This document shows positions 36,518-46,078 of a DNA stretch of 64,000 bases, one piece after another. Numbering within the stretch: position 1 is the first letter of the stretch; every line of letters starts with the position of its first letter. The notes beneath the pieces were generated by a model, which was not told the DNA's origin, did no database searches, and saw only the letters and a program-made list of their open reading frames with translations. Source of the stretch: CBDBZL01 sp031399025 (GTDB lineage: Bacteria; Pseudomonadota; Alphaproteobacteria; Sphingomonadales; Sphingomonadaceae). The position numbers and the translations under genes were made by a program. The stretch lies in the NCBI GenBank assembly GCA_031399025.1, contig JANNOJ010000024.1, forward strand, positions 4,004 to 68,003, in the 5' to 3' direction.

Positions 36518-37855
36518 ATGTCGCGCTATACGCTCATCAAGGGCAGCTTCCCGATCATCAACACGGAGCCGGACGGCGACACCATTCGATTCCGCCCCGA
36601 CGACCCGGCGATCGTCGAGGGGCTCGGGCCCGACGGCCAGCGGCCCCGCTTCAGCCAGGGCGGCACCCAGCTCAACGTGCGCTTCGAGGGCGTGGACGCG
36701 CTCGAGACGCATTTCGCCGGCACCCGCCAGCAGGAGCGGTTCGGCGACCTTGCCGGATCGCGCATGCTGGAGCTGGTCGGCTTCACCTCGGTTACCCGCA
36801 ACCGCCAGCGGGTGACCGGCGCCCAGCCGGAGACGCTGCGCGGGCACGTGCTCGCCAACACGCTCGACAGCTTCGGCCGGATGATCGCCTTCGTCTTCCC
36901 CACCGAGCATCCGGGCGTGGACGGATCGCGGGTGTTCCTCGATCTGCCGACGCTGGCGCAGAGCGTGAGCGCCATGCTGCTGGCCGAGGGCCTTGCCTAC
37001 CCGGCGTTCTACACCACGCTGCCGGTCGATCTGAAGGACAACCTCAAGGCCCAGAGCAAACTGGTCCGCGAGCGCGCGATCGGGCTGTGGGCGCAGGACG
37101 CTCCCAGCCTCGATCGCGCGGCTGAGGTGGCGGATTTGCGCGCGGCCGAGGAGCTCGTGATGTGGCCCAAGCTGTTTCGCCGGATGGCGAATTATTTCCA
37201 GTCCGGCCAGAGCGGGCTGGCCGGCTTCGACGCCTGGCTGCGGGAGGATCCGCGCAACCGCGACGATTACCTCCAGCTGCCCAGCGGCGAGATCGGCAAC
37301 ATGCACGATCTGGTGGCTATTGCAGGCAACACGATGCGCCTGCGCTTCCGCCCGGAGGATCTGGTGGTGCTGCCCGACAGCTTCGTGCCCGACCCCTCGC
37401 CATTGCCGACGCCGACCCCTGACCCTGACCCTGACCCTGACCCTGACCCCGACCCCGACCCTGACACTGACCCTGACACTGGCCCGGCTCCGGACCCGGA
37501 TCAGGGGCAAGTTGGCGATCCGCTTCGGCTCGTCGCCGCGCTCGTCAATCCGGCGGGCGCCGACCCCGGGGTGGAGACGGTCACGATCATCAACCGCGCG
37601 GCCGCGGCCGCGGCCGTGGCGCTGGACGGTTGGCAGATCCGCGATCGCCAGCTCCACGCGTCCTTGCGCCAGGGCCAGCTCTTGTCCGGCACGCTCGCGC
37701 CGGGCGAGACACTGCGGATCGCGCTGCGCGCGCCGGTGCAGCTGGGGAATTCGGGCGACGAGCTGGTGCTGCTCGACCCGGCCGGGCAGGTGGTGCAGAC
37801 GGCCCCCTTCACCAGGCAGGACGCCTCGGTGGAGGGCGTGACGCTGCTGTTCTAG
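36518..37855 (+). CDS. Nuclease-like (SNase fold) protein fused to Asp-Pro linker and lamin-tail domain
   Basis: A 445-residue multidomain protein. The N-terminal part resembles a staphylococcal-nuclease fold: EPDGDTIRFRPDDP (D and T of the DGDT motif), VRFEGVDALETHF (conserved Arg and Glu region) and an RERAIGLW segment. Residues about 298-332 are a linker dominated by repeated Asp-Pro. The last 110 residues carry the lamin-tail pattern (VETVTIINRAA, LDGWQIRDRQ, LAPGETLRIAL, LGNSGDELVLLDPAGQVV). No signal peptide is visible. Likely a nuclease with a targeting domain; catalytic competence is not proven. Confidence 0.7.
   Translation: MSRYTLIKGSFPIINTEPDGDTIRFRPDDPAIVEGLGPDGQRPRFSQGGTQLNVRFEGVDALETHFAGTRQQERFGDLAGSRMLELVGFTSVTRNRQRVTGAQPETLRGHVLANTLDSFGRMIAFVFPTEHPGVDGSRVFLDLPTLAQSVSAMLLAEGLAYPAFYTTLPVDLKDNLKAQSKLVRERAIGLWAQDAPSLDRAAEVADLRAAEELVMWPKLFRRMANYFQSGQSGLAGFDAWLREDPRNRDDYLQLPSGEIGNMHDLVAIAGNTMRLRFRPEDLVVLPDSFVPDPSPLPTPTPDPDPDPDPDPDPDPDTDPDTGPAPDPDQGQVGDPLRLVAALVNPAGADPGVETVTIINRAAAAAAVALDGWQIRDRQLHASLRQGQLLSGTLAPGETLRIALRAPVQLGNSGDELVLLDPAGQVVQTAPFTRQDASVEGVTLLF
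37415..37480 (+). repeat. CCTGAC hexanucleotide tandem repeat, Asp-Pro linker
   Basis: CCTGAC, with CCCGAC and ACTGAC variants, is repeated about ten times in frame and encodes (Pro-Asp)n. The unit of six bases keeps codon phase, so the linker can gain or lose Pro-Asp pairs by replication slippage without a frameshift. It joins the nuclease and lamin-tail domains. Confidence 0.8.
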
Positions 37856-37986
37856 GGTCTGCGTCCACCACCCGAACCGCTCGCCCGCGATCCGCGGCAT
37901 GATCGGACGCGGGGGGGCCGTCCCCGCCCTCGCGTCCGCAGGCAGCCGGCGCCGGGAAAGCTGCTCGTCCACGACCTGGCCGCGGG

Positions 37987-39312
37987 CTAGTCGGGCACTT
38001 CGCCGTTCGCTTCCAGCACCTTGCCCGCGAGGTAGAGCGAGCCGGCGATCAGCACCGGCCGGCCATCGTCGGGCAATTTCGCCAGCGCCTCCTCGACACT
38101 TCCCGCCCAGCCGGCGTGGGGCGGATATCCCGATGGGGTGTGCGCGTCGCTGCCCGGGATCGGCACCGCCGTGATGCTCGCAAGGAGCGGGCGCAGCGGG
38201 TCCATGATCGCGCCCGCGTCGCGGTTGGCGAGCATGCCGATGATCAGGTGCAGGCCTGGTCCGCTTTCCCGCCGCGGGTCGGCGGCAGCTGCGAAATGGC
38301 GGGCGAGCGCCTGACCGGCATCGGCGTTGTGTCCGCCGTCGAGCCATACTTCGCGGCCCGGCGCCGGCGCGGTCAGCGGGCCGCTTCCCAGCAGCTGCAG
38401 GCGCGCCGGCCAGCGAGCGGCGCGGATCCCCTGGGCCATCGCCGCCGCGGTCACCTCGAGGCGGTCCTGGTGGCGCAGCATCGCTGCGGCCAGCGCGGCG
38501 TTGTCGGCCTGGTGCAGGCCCGGAAGCCGCGGACGAGGCAGGGCGAGCTCGCCGTGCCGGTCGCGATAGGCGATGCCGGCCATGTCCGCTTGGGCCCACC
38601 AATCGCGCCCGCGCATGTGCAGCGGCGCGCCCGCCAGGCCGCAACGCAGGTCGATCTCGGCCGCCATCGCCGCGGGATAGGCCTGGGTCACCATCGGCGA
38701 ACCGGGCCGGGCGATGCCCGCCTTCTCGAACGCGATCCGCACCAGCGGCTCCTCGGGCACGCCATCCTCGGGCACCAGCAGGAAGGCCTCGTGATCTATG
38801 CCCAGCGAGGCGATGCCGCACGCCGCCGGCCGCTCGAGCACGTTGGTGGCGTCGAACCGCCCGCCCAGGCCGACCTCGATCACGCAGGCATCGGCGGGCT
38901 CGCGCGCGAAGGCGAGGAAGGTGGCGGCGGTGGTCACCTCGAAGAAGCTGGGGGAGAGGTCTTCCGCGGCGTCGAGCACCTCGGCGAGCAGCGCCGCGAG
39001 CAGGGCATCGGCAATGAGCGCGCCGGCAACCCGAATGCGCTCGTTGTAACGCACCAGATGCGGCTTGGTGGCGACGTGGACGGTGAGCCCCTCGGCCTCC
39101 AGCATCGCCCGCAGATAGGCGCAAGTGGAGCCCTTGCCGTTGGTCCCGGCGACGTGGAAGGTGGGCGGCAGGTGCAGCTGCGGATCGCCCAGCCGCGCCA
39201 GCAGCTCGCGGATGACGTCAAGCCCCAGCCGACCCTGCGGCAGCGAGAGCGCCGCCAGCCGATCGAGCTGTGCCTGCACCGCCGGGTCGCTCGAGGCGGC
39301 CAAATCCTTCAT
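37987..39312 (-). CDS. folC: Folylpolyglutamate / dihydrofolate synthase
   Basis: A 441-residue Mur-ligase-fold enzyme that adds glutamate to dihydropteroate and to folates. The P-loop is GTNGKGST at residues 56-63, followed by the omega loop and the Mg-binding segment EVGLGGRFDATNVLE. The C-terminal domain includes EVWLDGGHNADAGQAL. It lies 31 bp downstream of accD on the same strand, an arrangement known from many proteobacteria. Confidence 0.95.
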   Translation of the reverse strand: MKDLAASSDPAVQAQLDRLAALSLPQGRLGLDVIRELLARLGDPQLHLPPTFHVAGTNGKGSTCAYLRAMLEAEGLTVHVATKPHLVRYNERIRVAGALIADALLAALLAEVLDAAEDLSPSFFEVTTAATFLAFAREPADACVIEVGLGGRFDATNVLERPAACGIASLGIDHEAFLLVPEDGVPEEPLVRIAFEKAGIARPGSPMVTQAYPAAMAAEIDLRCGLAGAPLHMRGRDWWAQADMAGIAYRDRHGELALPRPRLPGLHQADNAALAAAMLRHQDRLEVTAAAMAQGIRAARWPARLQLLGSGPLTAPAPGREVWLDGGHNADAGQALARHFAAAADPRRESGPGLHLIIGMLANRDAGAIMDPLRPLLASITAVPIPGSDAHTPSGYPPHAGWAGSVEEALAKLPDDGRPVLIAGSLYLAGKVLEANGEVPD

Positions 39313-39343
39313 CGGTCCGCCCGCTCGGCCATGCGGGCGCTGC

Positions 39344-40192
39344 TCACGCCGCTTGGGCCGGCTGCAGGTAATCCAGCACCTGCGCCAGCGTCGCGCGCAG
39401 CTCCTTGCGGTGCACCACCATGTCGACCATGCCGTGCTTGTGCAGATATTCCGCGCGCTGGAAGCCTTCGGGCAATTGCTCGCGGATGGTTTCCTGGATC
39501 ACCCGCTGGCCGGCAAAGCCGATCAGCGCGCCCGGCTCGGCGATTTGCACGTCGCCCAGCATCGCGTAGCTGGCGGTGACGCCGCCGGTGGTCGGGTCGG
39601 TCAGCACCACCAGGTAAGGCAGGCGCGCCTGGCGCAAGCGGCGCACCATCACCGTGGTGCGCGGCATCTGCATCAGCGAGAGGATGCCCTCCTGCATCCG
39701 CGCGCCGCCCGCCGCGGTGACGGCGATGAAGGCGCAGCGTTCTTCGGCGGCGCGTTGCGCGGCCTCGCAGAAGGCGGTGCCCACCGCCATGCCCATCGAC
39801 CCGCCCATGAAGGCGAAATCCTGCACGCCGACGATGGCGCGGCGCCCCTCGATCGCCCCGCTCGCGGCGAGGAAGGCGTCACGGTGCGGGTTGGTCGCGC
39901 GCGCATGCTTCAGCCGGTCGGCGTAGCGCTTGGTGTCGCGGAAGCGGAGCGGATCCTCCTTGACCGACGGCTCGGGCAGCAGCTCGTACCCTTCGTCCAT
40001 CAGCTGGTTCATCCGCGCCACCGCGCCGATCCGCCCGTGATAGTCGCAGCGCGGGCAGACATAGAGGTTCTCGGCGTGTTCCTTCGAGAACAGCATCTCG
40101 TTGCAGCTGGGGCATTTGACCCACAGATTGTCGGGCACCTCGCGCCGCTTGGCGAAGGGCAGCGAATTGCGAACGCGGGTCAGCCAACTCAT
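39344..40192 (-). CDS. accD: Acetyl-CoA carboxylase carboxyltransferase, beta subunit
   Basis: A 282-residue subunit that, with AccA, moves CO2 from biotin to acetyl-CoA for fatty acid synthesis. The ATG at 40192 (MSWLTRVRNSLPF) matches family starts; the upstream in-frame extension is intergenic. The zinc ribbon is intact with C27, C30, C46 and C49. The core has DALLFMGGSMG-like ADFAFMGGSMGMAVG and GGARMQEGILSLMQ, then GVTASYAMLGDV. It follows trpA by 220 bp and precedes folC. Confidence 0.95.
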   Translation of the reverse strand: MSWLTRVRNSLPFAKRREVPDNLWVKCPSCNEMLFSKEHAENLYVCPRCDYHGRIGAVARMNQLMDEGYELLPEPSVKEDPLRFRDTKRYADRLKHARATNPHRDAFLAASGAIEGRRAIVGVQDFAFMGGSMGMAVGTAFCEAAQRAAEERCAFIAVTAAGGARMQEGILSLMQMPRTTVMVRRLRQARLPYLVVLTDPTTGGVTASYAMLGDVQIAEPGALIGFAGQRVIQETIREQLPEGFQRAEYLHKHGMVDMVVHRKELRATLAQVLDYLQPAQAA

Positions 40193-40381
40193 GCGCGCCG
40201 CCTTAGCGGCGGGGATCGCGTTTTGCGAGGGGCGGCGCAAGCGCCGGGCAGGCAAGTATCCCGCGCCCAGCGCCCGCCGGATACGAGCGCCTGTGCCGGC
40301 CGGATTGCGAGCGCCAAGGGCCTGCAATGTGGCCCGTCGAGGCGACGTTGCGGCGCGGGAACAGCTGTAATTGGGCGGCCC

Positions 40382-40416
40382 AGGGTGTCCGTCAGGCGAC
40401 CGAGGGTGTCCGTCAG
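40382..40416. repeat. Short direct repeat at trpA stop
   Basis: AGGGTGTCCGTCAG occurs at 40382-40395 and again at 40403-40416, 21 bp apart. The second copy contains the trpA stop codon. It may be a slippage duplication or part of a regulatory or REP-like element in the trpA-accD gap. Confidence 0.5.
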
Positions 40417-41207
40417 ACGGCCACGTTCGCCTTGGCGCCATGCACAGCTGCAGCCAGGGAGGCAGTCAGCTCGCCAAGCTGGGCCGGCGCGCCGGTGCCA
40501 TGCCGCGCCACGAGTTCGACCAGCGCGGAGCCGACCACCACGCCGTCCGCCACGCGGGCGATCGCCGCCGCCTGTTCGGGCGTGCGCACGCCGAAGCCGA
40601 CCGCAACCGGCAGCGTCGTCGCCCGCTTGAGTCGCGCGACATTCGCCTCGATCGAGGCCATCACCGCCTGCTGCTTGCCGGTGATCCCCGCCACCGACAC
40701 ATAGTAGAGAAACCCTGACGAACCGTTAAGCACGGTGGGCAGGCGGGAAGCGTCGGTGGTGGGGGTGGCCAGCCGGATCAGCGCGACGCCGGCGGCGCGC
40801 AGGGCCGGGCCGAGGTCCTGGTCCTCCTCGGGCGCGAGGTCGACGCAGATCACCCCGTCGACACCCGCCGCGGCCGCCTGGTCGGCGAACCATTCCGGCC
40901 CGCGCCGCACCATCGGGTTGGCATAGCCCATCAGCACCAGCGGCGTTTGCGGGTGGCGCTCGCGGAAGCCGCGGGCGAGGGCGAACACGTCGGCGGTCTT
41001 CGTGCCACCCGCGAGCGAGCGGATGTTGGCCGCCTGGATCGCGGCGCCATCGGCCATCGGGTCGGTGAAGGGCATGCCCAATTCGATCACATCCGCGCCG
41101 CCTTCGACCAGCGCGTCGAGATTGGCCGCGGTGTCGCCATCGCCGGCGGTGAGGAAACAGGCCAAAGCCGGGCGGCCCTTGGCGAAGGCGCCTGCAAGGC
41201 GGGTCAT
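40413..41207 (-). CDS. trpA: Tryptophan synthase alpha chain
   Basis: Cleaves indole-3-glycerol phosphate to indole, which is channelled to TrpB. 264 residues, TIM barrel. The catalytic acids are E42 and D53 in IELGMPFTDPMADG, the same spacing as E49/D60 of E. coli. The phosphate-binding segments (VSVAGITGK and VGFGVRTPEQ) are intact. Its start overlaps the stop of the 65-residue gene upstream by 4 bp (ATGA), so it is coupled to it. Confidence 0.95.
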   Translation of the reverse strand: MTRLAGAFAKGRPALACFLTAGDGDTAANLDALVEGGADVIELGMPFTDPMADGAAIQAANIRSLAGGTKTADVFALARGFRERHPQTPLVLMGYANPMVRRGPEWFADQAAAAGVDGVICVDLAPEEDQDLGPALRAAGVALIRLATPTTDASRLPTVLNGSSGFLYYVSVAGITGKQQAVMASIEANVARLKRATTLPVAVGFGVRTPEQAAAIARVADGVVVGSALVELVARHGTGAPAQLGELTASLAAAVHGAKANVAV

Positions 41208-41397
41208 CTCTTACGCCGCTCCCGGTCCAACCGGGCCATGAAGCCCGCGACCAGGGCGAGCGGCATCCACAGCACCAGATCGTTCCGCCCGACGCCGGGC
41301 GTATCGGTGGCGATGAGCCGGAACAGGAGCACGGCGACAAGGTACAGGCCGGCAGTTCCAACCGCCCACGCCGCCGCTTCGCCAAGGAGCCTGGAGC

Positions 41398-41401
<4 letters not shown>
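41204..41401 (-). CDS. 65-residue predicted two-pass membrane protein coupled between trpB and trpA
   Basis: Starts with GTG at 41401 inside the trpB stop (GTGA) and ends overlapping the trpA start by 4 bp, so it is translationally coupled on both sides. Two hydrophobic segments are visible: AWAVGTAGLYLVAVLLFRLI (residues 12-31) and DLVLWMPLALVAGFMARL (residues 41-58), with a basic C-terminus RERRKR. No family is recognised. Its exact fit between two subunits of one enzyme makes chance unlikely, but function is unknown. Confidence 0.7.
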
Positions 41402-42666
<1,265 letters not shown>

Positions 42667-42677
42667 TGCGGGGTCCT

Positions 42678-43325
42678 TCAGGACGAGCGGACCGCTTCGC
42701 AGAAGGCCCTGATCTTGTCGACATCCTTGACGCCGGGGGCGCTCTCCAGCCCGCTCGAGGCATCGACCAGCGGGGCGCCGGTCCGGCGGATCGCCTCGGC
42801 GACATTGCCCGGGGTGAGCCCGCCGGCCAGCCCCCAGTCCATCGCATGCGGGTAACCGGCCAGCAGCGACCAATCGAGCGTCAGCCCGTTGCCGCCGGGC
42901 AATGCGCCCGGCCCCGGGCGCGCGGGGGCATCGTACAGCAGCCGGTCGACCGCGCCGGCGAAGCGCCGCGCGCGCTCGAGCGAGGCCGCCTCCTTGAGGC
43001 CGACCGCCTTCCACACTTCCAGCGGCGTGTTGTCGCGGATCAGCGCCAGCCATTCGGGCGTCTCGCGGCCATGGAACTGGACCACGTCGGGCATCACCGC
43101 GTCGATCGCGCGAGCGGTGGGCTCGGCCTCCAGGTTGACCAGCAGCAGCACCGCCTTGACCCCGCGCGGCAGCCGGGCCCTGAGCGCGCGCGCCTGGTCG
43201 AGCGCCACATGCCGCGGGCTCGGCTCGTAATGGACGAGGCCGATATGCGTCGCGCCCGCCGCCACCGCCGCATCCACCGTGGCGGGGGTCGACAGCCCGC
43301 AGATCTTGACCAGGGTTTTGGACAT
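42678..43325 (-). CDS. trpF: Phosphoribosylanthranilate isomerase
   Basis: Third enzyme of tryptophan synthesis, an Amadori rearrangement. 215 residues. The catalytic cysteine is in VKICGLST (C9) and the catalytic aspartate/phosphate region is LVDASSGLESAPGVKD. First gene of the trpF-trpB-(small gene)-trpA unit. The trpC and trpDE genes are not in view. Confidence 0.94.
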   Translation of the reverse strand: MSKTLVKICGLSTPATVDAAVAAGATHIGLVHYEPSPRHVALDQARALRARLPRGVKAVLLLVNLEAEPTARAIDAVMPDVVQFHGRETPEWLALIRDNTPLEVWKAVGLKEAASLERARRFAGAVDRLLYDAPARPGPGALPGGNGLTLDWSLLAGYPHAMDWGLAGGLTPGNVAEAIRRTGAPLVDASSGLESAPGVKDVDKIRAFCEAVRSS

Positions 43326-43406
43326 GGCCCGCGCCCCTACGCGATCGGGCGAGCGCGGGGAAGGGGCGGGCCGAACCAGGCGCCCCGCCCGCCTCTTCCC
43401 CGCGAG

Positions 43407-44225
43407 TCAGGGCGCCAGTTCGTACAACACCGTCACGTTCGCCGTCATCTGCAACTCGCCAGGCTGCACGGGCGAGGGTGGCGGCGGTGGCGGTGGCCCG
43501 CCAGTGGTGGTGATGCGCTGGGCGAACAGCACCGGCGGCGGGCCGTAATAGCCGCCGCCCTCGCTGATCGAGAGCACGCGCACGATCCGCAGGCCCGCCG
43601 CCCGCGCGTAGAGCTCGGCGCGCTGGCGGGCGGTGGTCATCGCCGCCAGCCGCGCCTCGTCGAGCGCCGCCTCCTGGTCGTCGAGCTGAAAATTGGGTCC
43701 GTTCACCTGGTTGGCGCCCGCTGCCACCAGCGTGTCGACCACCGTGCCGTAATCCTCCAGCTCGCGCTGGCGCACCGAGACGCTGTTGGTGGCCGAATAG
43801 CCTATGATCTGCGGCACCTGCTGCTCGGGCGGCGGCGGGATGTAGGGCCGCCCCGAGGACTGCGCCGCCAGCATCGCGTCGCGCGCCGGATCGGCATAGA
43901 TCGGGTTGAGGCTGAGATTGCTGGTCTGGATGTCGCGCTCGGCGATGCCGGCGCGCCCGAGCGCCGCGATCACCCCGGTCATCGCCCGCGCATTGGCCTC
44001 CAGCGCCGCCCCGGCATCGGTGCCCTGCGTGGTGACGCCGGCGGTGAAGATGGCCAGGTCGGGCGCCGCGAAGGACCGGCCCTCGACGTTGACGGTGAGC
44101 AGGGTGTTGCCCGCCGCGATATTCACCGGCGGGGCGACCTGCGCGGCGGACGGCGCAGCCGGGAGGAGGCCGGCGATGGCCACGAGGGAGGCGCAGGCCA
44201 GGCGCAGCGGCAGGGTTGAGCTCAT
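43407..44225 (-). CDS. SIMPL-domain (DUF541) periplasmic protein
   Basis: About 272 residues. The ATG at 44225 is preferred over 44231 because GGAGGAG lies six bases before it and would be too close to the other. A signal peptide (MSSTLPLRLACASLVAIAGL, then PSAAQ) leads into a SIMPL domain with the typical LTVNVEGRSFAAPDLAIFTAGV start and TSNLSLNPIY and ANQVNGPNFQLDD segments. Family members (for example Brucella BP26) form periplasmic or outer-membrane-linked rings of uncertain role. A glycine/proline-rich stretch near the C-terminus (GGPPPPPPPS) is extra. Confidence 0.88.
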   Translation of the reverse strand: MSSTLPLRLACASLVAIAGLLPAAPSAAQVAPPVNIAAGNTLLTVNVEGRSFAAPDLAIFTAGVTTQGTDAGAALEANARAMTGVIAALGRAGIAERDIQTSNLSLNPIYADPARDAMLAAQSSGRPYIPPPPEQQVPQIIGYSATNSVSVRQRELEDYGTVVDTLVAAGANQVNGPNFQLDDQEAALDEARLAAMTTARQRAELYARAAGLRIVRVLSISEGGGYYGPPPVLFAQRITTTGGPPPPPPPSPVQPGELQMTANVTVLYELAP

Positions 44226-44372
44226 GGACATCTCCTCCAACATCGACGCTGCATCATGCGCCGCCGCCCGCTTGCTCGGGGCTGAATGTGGCCTGGGCAC
44301 GATGAAGCGCTCCGTGCCTCGATCGGCGGCCGGGCCTGGAACCCCTTCGCCCTGTTCCGGGTTGTTGATGGC

Positions 44373-44498
44373 ATGGACAAGCTCACTTCCTTCCTCGAAC
44401 GGCGCAGCCTGCGCGAGGTGGCGCTGATGGCGGTATCCGCCGGCGGTGCCGCGCTTGCGCTGGCTCTCACCCTCGGCAATCCCCTCGCGCTGATCTAG
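44373..44498 (+). CDS. Small (41-residue) single-pass membrane protein
   Basis: MDKLTSFLERRSLREVALMA is followed by a hydrophobic segment (VSAGGAALALALTLG). It reads as a short amphipathic helix plus one membrane span. No strong ribosome site is seen and a longer in-frame start exists upstream at 44286. It ends 4 bp inside the convergent VOC gene. Compositional chance cannot be ruled out. Confidence 0.35.
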   Translation: MDKLTSFLERRSLREVALMAVSAGGAALALALTLGNPLALI

Positions 44499-44875
44499 CG
44501 GCCGGCCGGCGGGCCGGGGTGCTGGATCAGCCGCAGCAGGCTGCCATCCTCGTCGACGAGGTAGGCGATCGTCAGGCCGCTCGGCTCGCGTCGCGGCGGG
44601 GTGAGGCGAGGGATCGCGCGCTCACCACGCTCGACGCCCGCCGCCTCGCATTGCGCCACCATCGCGGCGAGGTCATCGAGGCGGATGCAGCAGCCGAAAT
44701 TGCTCTGCGCCGGATCGAGGTCCGGCCACGGGAAGAACTCCAGCCAGATGTCGCCGCGCGTCAGGATGAGCCAATAGTCCGCCCGGAACAGCCGCCCGAA
44801 GCCGAGCGCGCCGTAGAACGCCTCGGTGGCATCGAAGTCGCGGCTGGGCAGGTTGGGTGTGGCGAAATCGGCCAT
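44495..44875 (-). CDS. VOC-family (glyoxalase/bleomycin-resistance fold) protein
   Basis: A 126-residue beta-alpha-beta-beta-beta fold protein. NLPSRDFDATEAFYGALGF at the N-terminus and EDGSLLRLIQHP at the C-terminus are typical of the bleomycin-resistance-like subgroup. FFPWPDLDPAQSNFGCCIRL is a common internal block in that group. Ligand unknown; drug binding is not implied by the fold. It starts 8 bp after the pyrF stop on the same strand. Confidence 0.82.
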   Translation of the reverse strand: MADFATPNLPSRDFDATEAFYGALGFGRLFRADYWLILTRGDIWLEFFPWPDLDPAQSNFGCCIRLDDLAAMVAQCEAAGVERGERAIPRLTPPRREPSGLTIAYLVDEDGSLLRLIQHPGPPAGR

Positions 44876-44883
44876 CGCGGTGC

Positions 44884-45573
44884 CTAGAGCGTCGCCTCGA
44901 TGGCGCGGGCGGCAGCCAGCGGATCGTCGGCCCGGCTGATCGGCCGGCCGATCACCAGCACGCTCGCGCCCTCGTCCCGCGCCTGGCGCGGGGTGACGAT
45001 GCGCTTCTGGTCGGCGGCGCCATCGCCGGCCTTGCCGGGGTCGACCGGGCGCAGGCCGGGAACGACCAGAAAGCCCGCCTTCCATTGCCGATGGACTTGG
45101 GCGACCTCGCTTCCCGAACATACGATCCCGTCGAGCCCCGCCAGTTCGGCCAGCTCGGCCAGGCGCAGCACATGCTCGGCCGGGGTGCCGGCGACGCCGA
45201 TGCGGATCAGGTCACGCTCGTCCAGGCTGGTGAGCATGGTCACCCCCACCACCCTGGTGTGCTCGGGAGCGGCGGCCTTGGCGTCCTCCATCATCGCCCG
45301 TCCGCCCGCGGCATGGACCGTGACGATCGCGGGCTCGAGCACCCGAATGGCCTGCATCGCGCCAGCCACGGTATTGGGAATGTCGTGCAGCTTCAGGTCG
45401 AGAAAGATAGGCAGGCCCAAATGGGCGATCTCGTGCACCCCATGGGCGCCGTGCGCGCAGAAGAACTCCAGCCCCAGCTTGAACCCGCCGACATGCCCCT
45501 TGACCCGATGCGCCAGCGCCTTGGCGGCGTCGAGCTGCGGCAGGTCCAGCGCCAGGTAAACAGGGTTGCTCAT
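44884..45573 (-). CDS. pyrF: Orotidine 5'-phosphate decarboxylase
   Basis: Last step of UMP synthesis. 229 residues; the active-site DxKxxD is D59, K61 and D64 in FLDLKLHDIPNTV. VPGLRPVDPGKAGDGAADQKR and VIGRPISRADDP bind the phosphate. The ATG at 45573 matches family starts. It lies 61 bp after lapA on the same strand, the common alphaproteobacterial order. Confidence 0.95.
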   Translation of the reverse strand: MSNPVYLALDLPQLDAAKALAHRVKGHVGGFKLGLEFFCAHGAHGVHEIAHLGLPIFLDLKLHDIPNTVAGAMQAIRVLEPAIVTVHAAGGRAMMEDAKAAAPEHTRVVGVTMLTSLDERDLIRIGVAGTPAEHVLRLAELAELAGLDGIVCSGSEVAQVHRQWKAGFLVVPGLRPVDPGKAGDGAADQKRIVTPRQARDEGASVLVIGRPISRADDPLAAARAIEATL

Positions 45574-45634
45574 CGGCCAGCCGGTATGGCGCAGGCGATC
45601 ACACGAGCGATCATATGGGCCATCATCCCGGCAG

Positions 45635-45988
45635 TCACACCGGTGGCGGGGTGGACAGGCCCGACGGCCGCTCGCGGGCCAGCCGCTCCTCCTCCAGCCG
45701 GGCGCGCTCGGCCCTCTGCGCGGCCGCCGCCTGCTCGGCCTGGAGGCTATGCACATTAGCCTCGAGCGAATGGATCCGCCGGCGCAGCTGCCACTTGTTG
45801 GCGCGGTGGACGAGCCACATCGGCACCAGGCCGATCAGGAACGAGACCACCACGATCGCGGGGATCTTGGTGTCGACCACCAGCCCCTCCCAGATCCGGA
45901 CGGTCACCGTGGGCGCCCAATTGCCGATCGAGAACAGCAGCAGGGCCGCGAGCAGCACCACCCAGATGACAGTCCTGACGATTTGCAT
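45635..45988 (-). CDS. lapA: LapA-domain (DUF1049) inner-membrane protein
   Basis: A 117-residue protein. Two membrane helices (residues 5-22 and 43-62) flank a short periplasmic loop, then a charged coiled coil (residues 65-105) and a proline-rich tail. This is the architecture of LapA, which in E. coli works with LapB on LPS synthesis control. The function here is by family analogy. Confidence 0.82.
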   Translation of the reverse strand: MQIVRTVIWVVLLAALLLFSIGNWAPTVTVRIWEGLVVDTKIPAIVVVSFLIGLVPMWLVHRANKWQLRRRIHSLEANVHSLQAEQAAAAQRAERARLEEERLARERPSGLSTPPPV

Positions 45989-46078
45989 GAGCTCGCGCGT
46001 CCTTCCGCCTGCCGTCGCGCGACGCTAGGCCCGTTGGCAGCGAATGGGAAGGGTGCGGGGCCGCGTCCGCCCGGCCGA

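Noticed and set aside
37415..37480. A CRISPR-like array
   Set aside because: The unit is a six-base tandem repeat without spacers and encodes Pro-Asp in frame. No CRISPR array was seen anywhere in the window.
40382..40416. An attenuator or leader for trp genes
   Set aside because: It lies after trpA, not before trpF, has no tryptophan-codon leader and no stem-loop followed by T residues.
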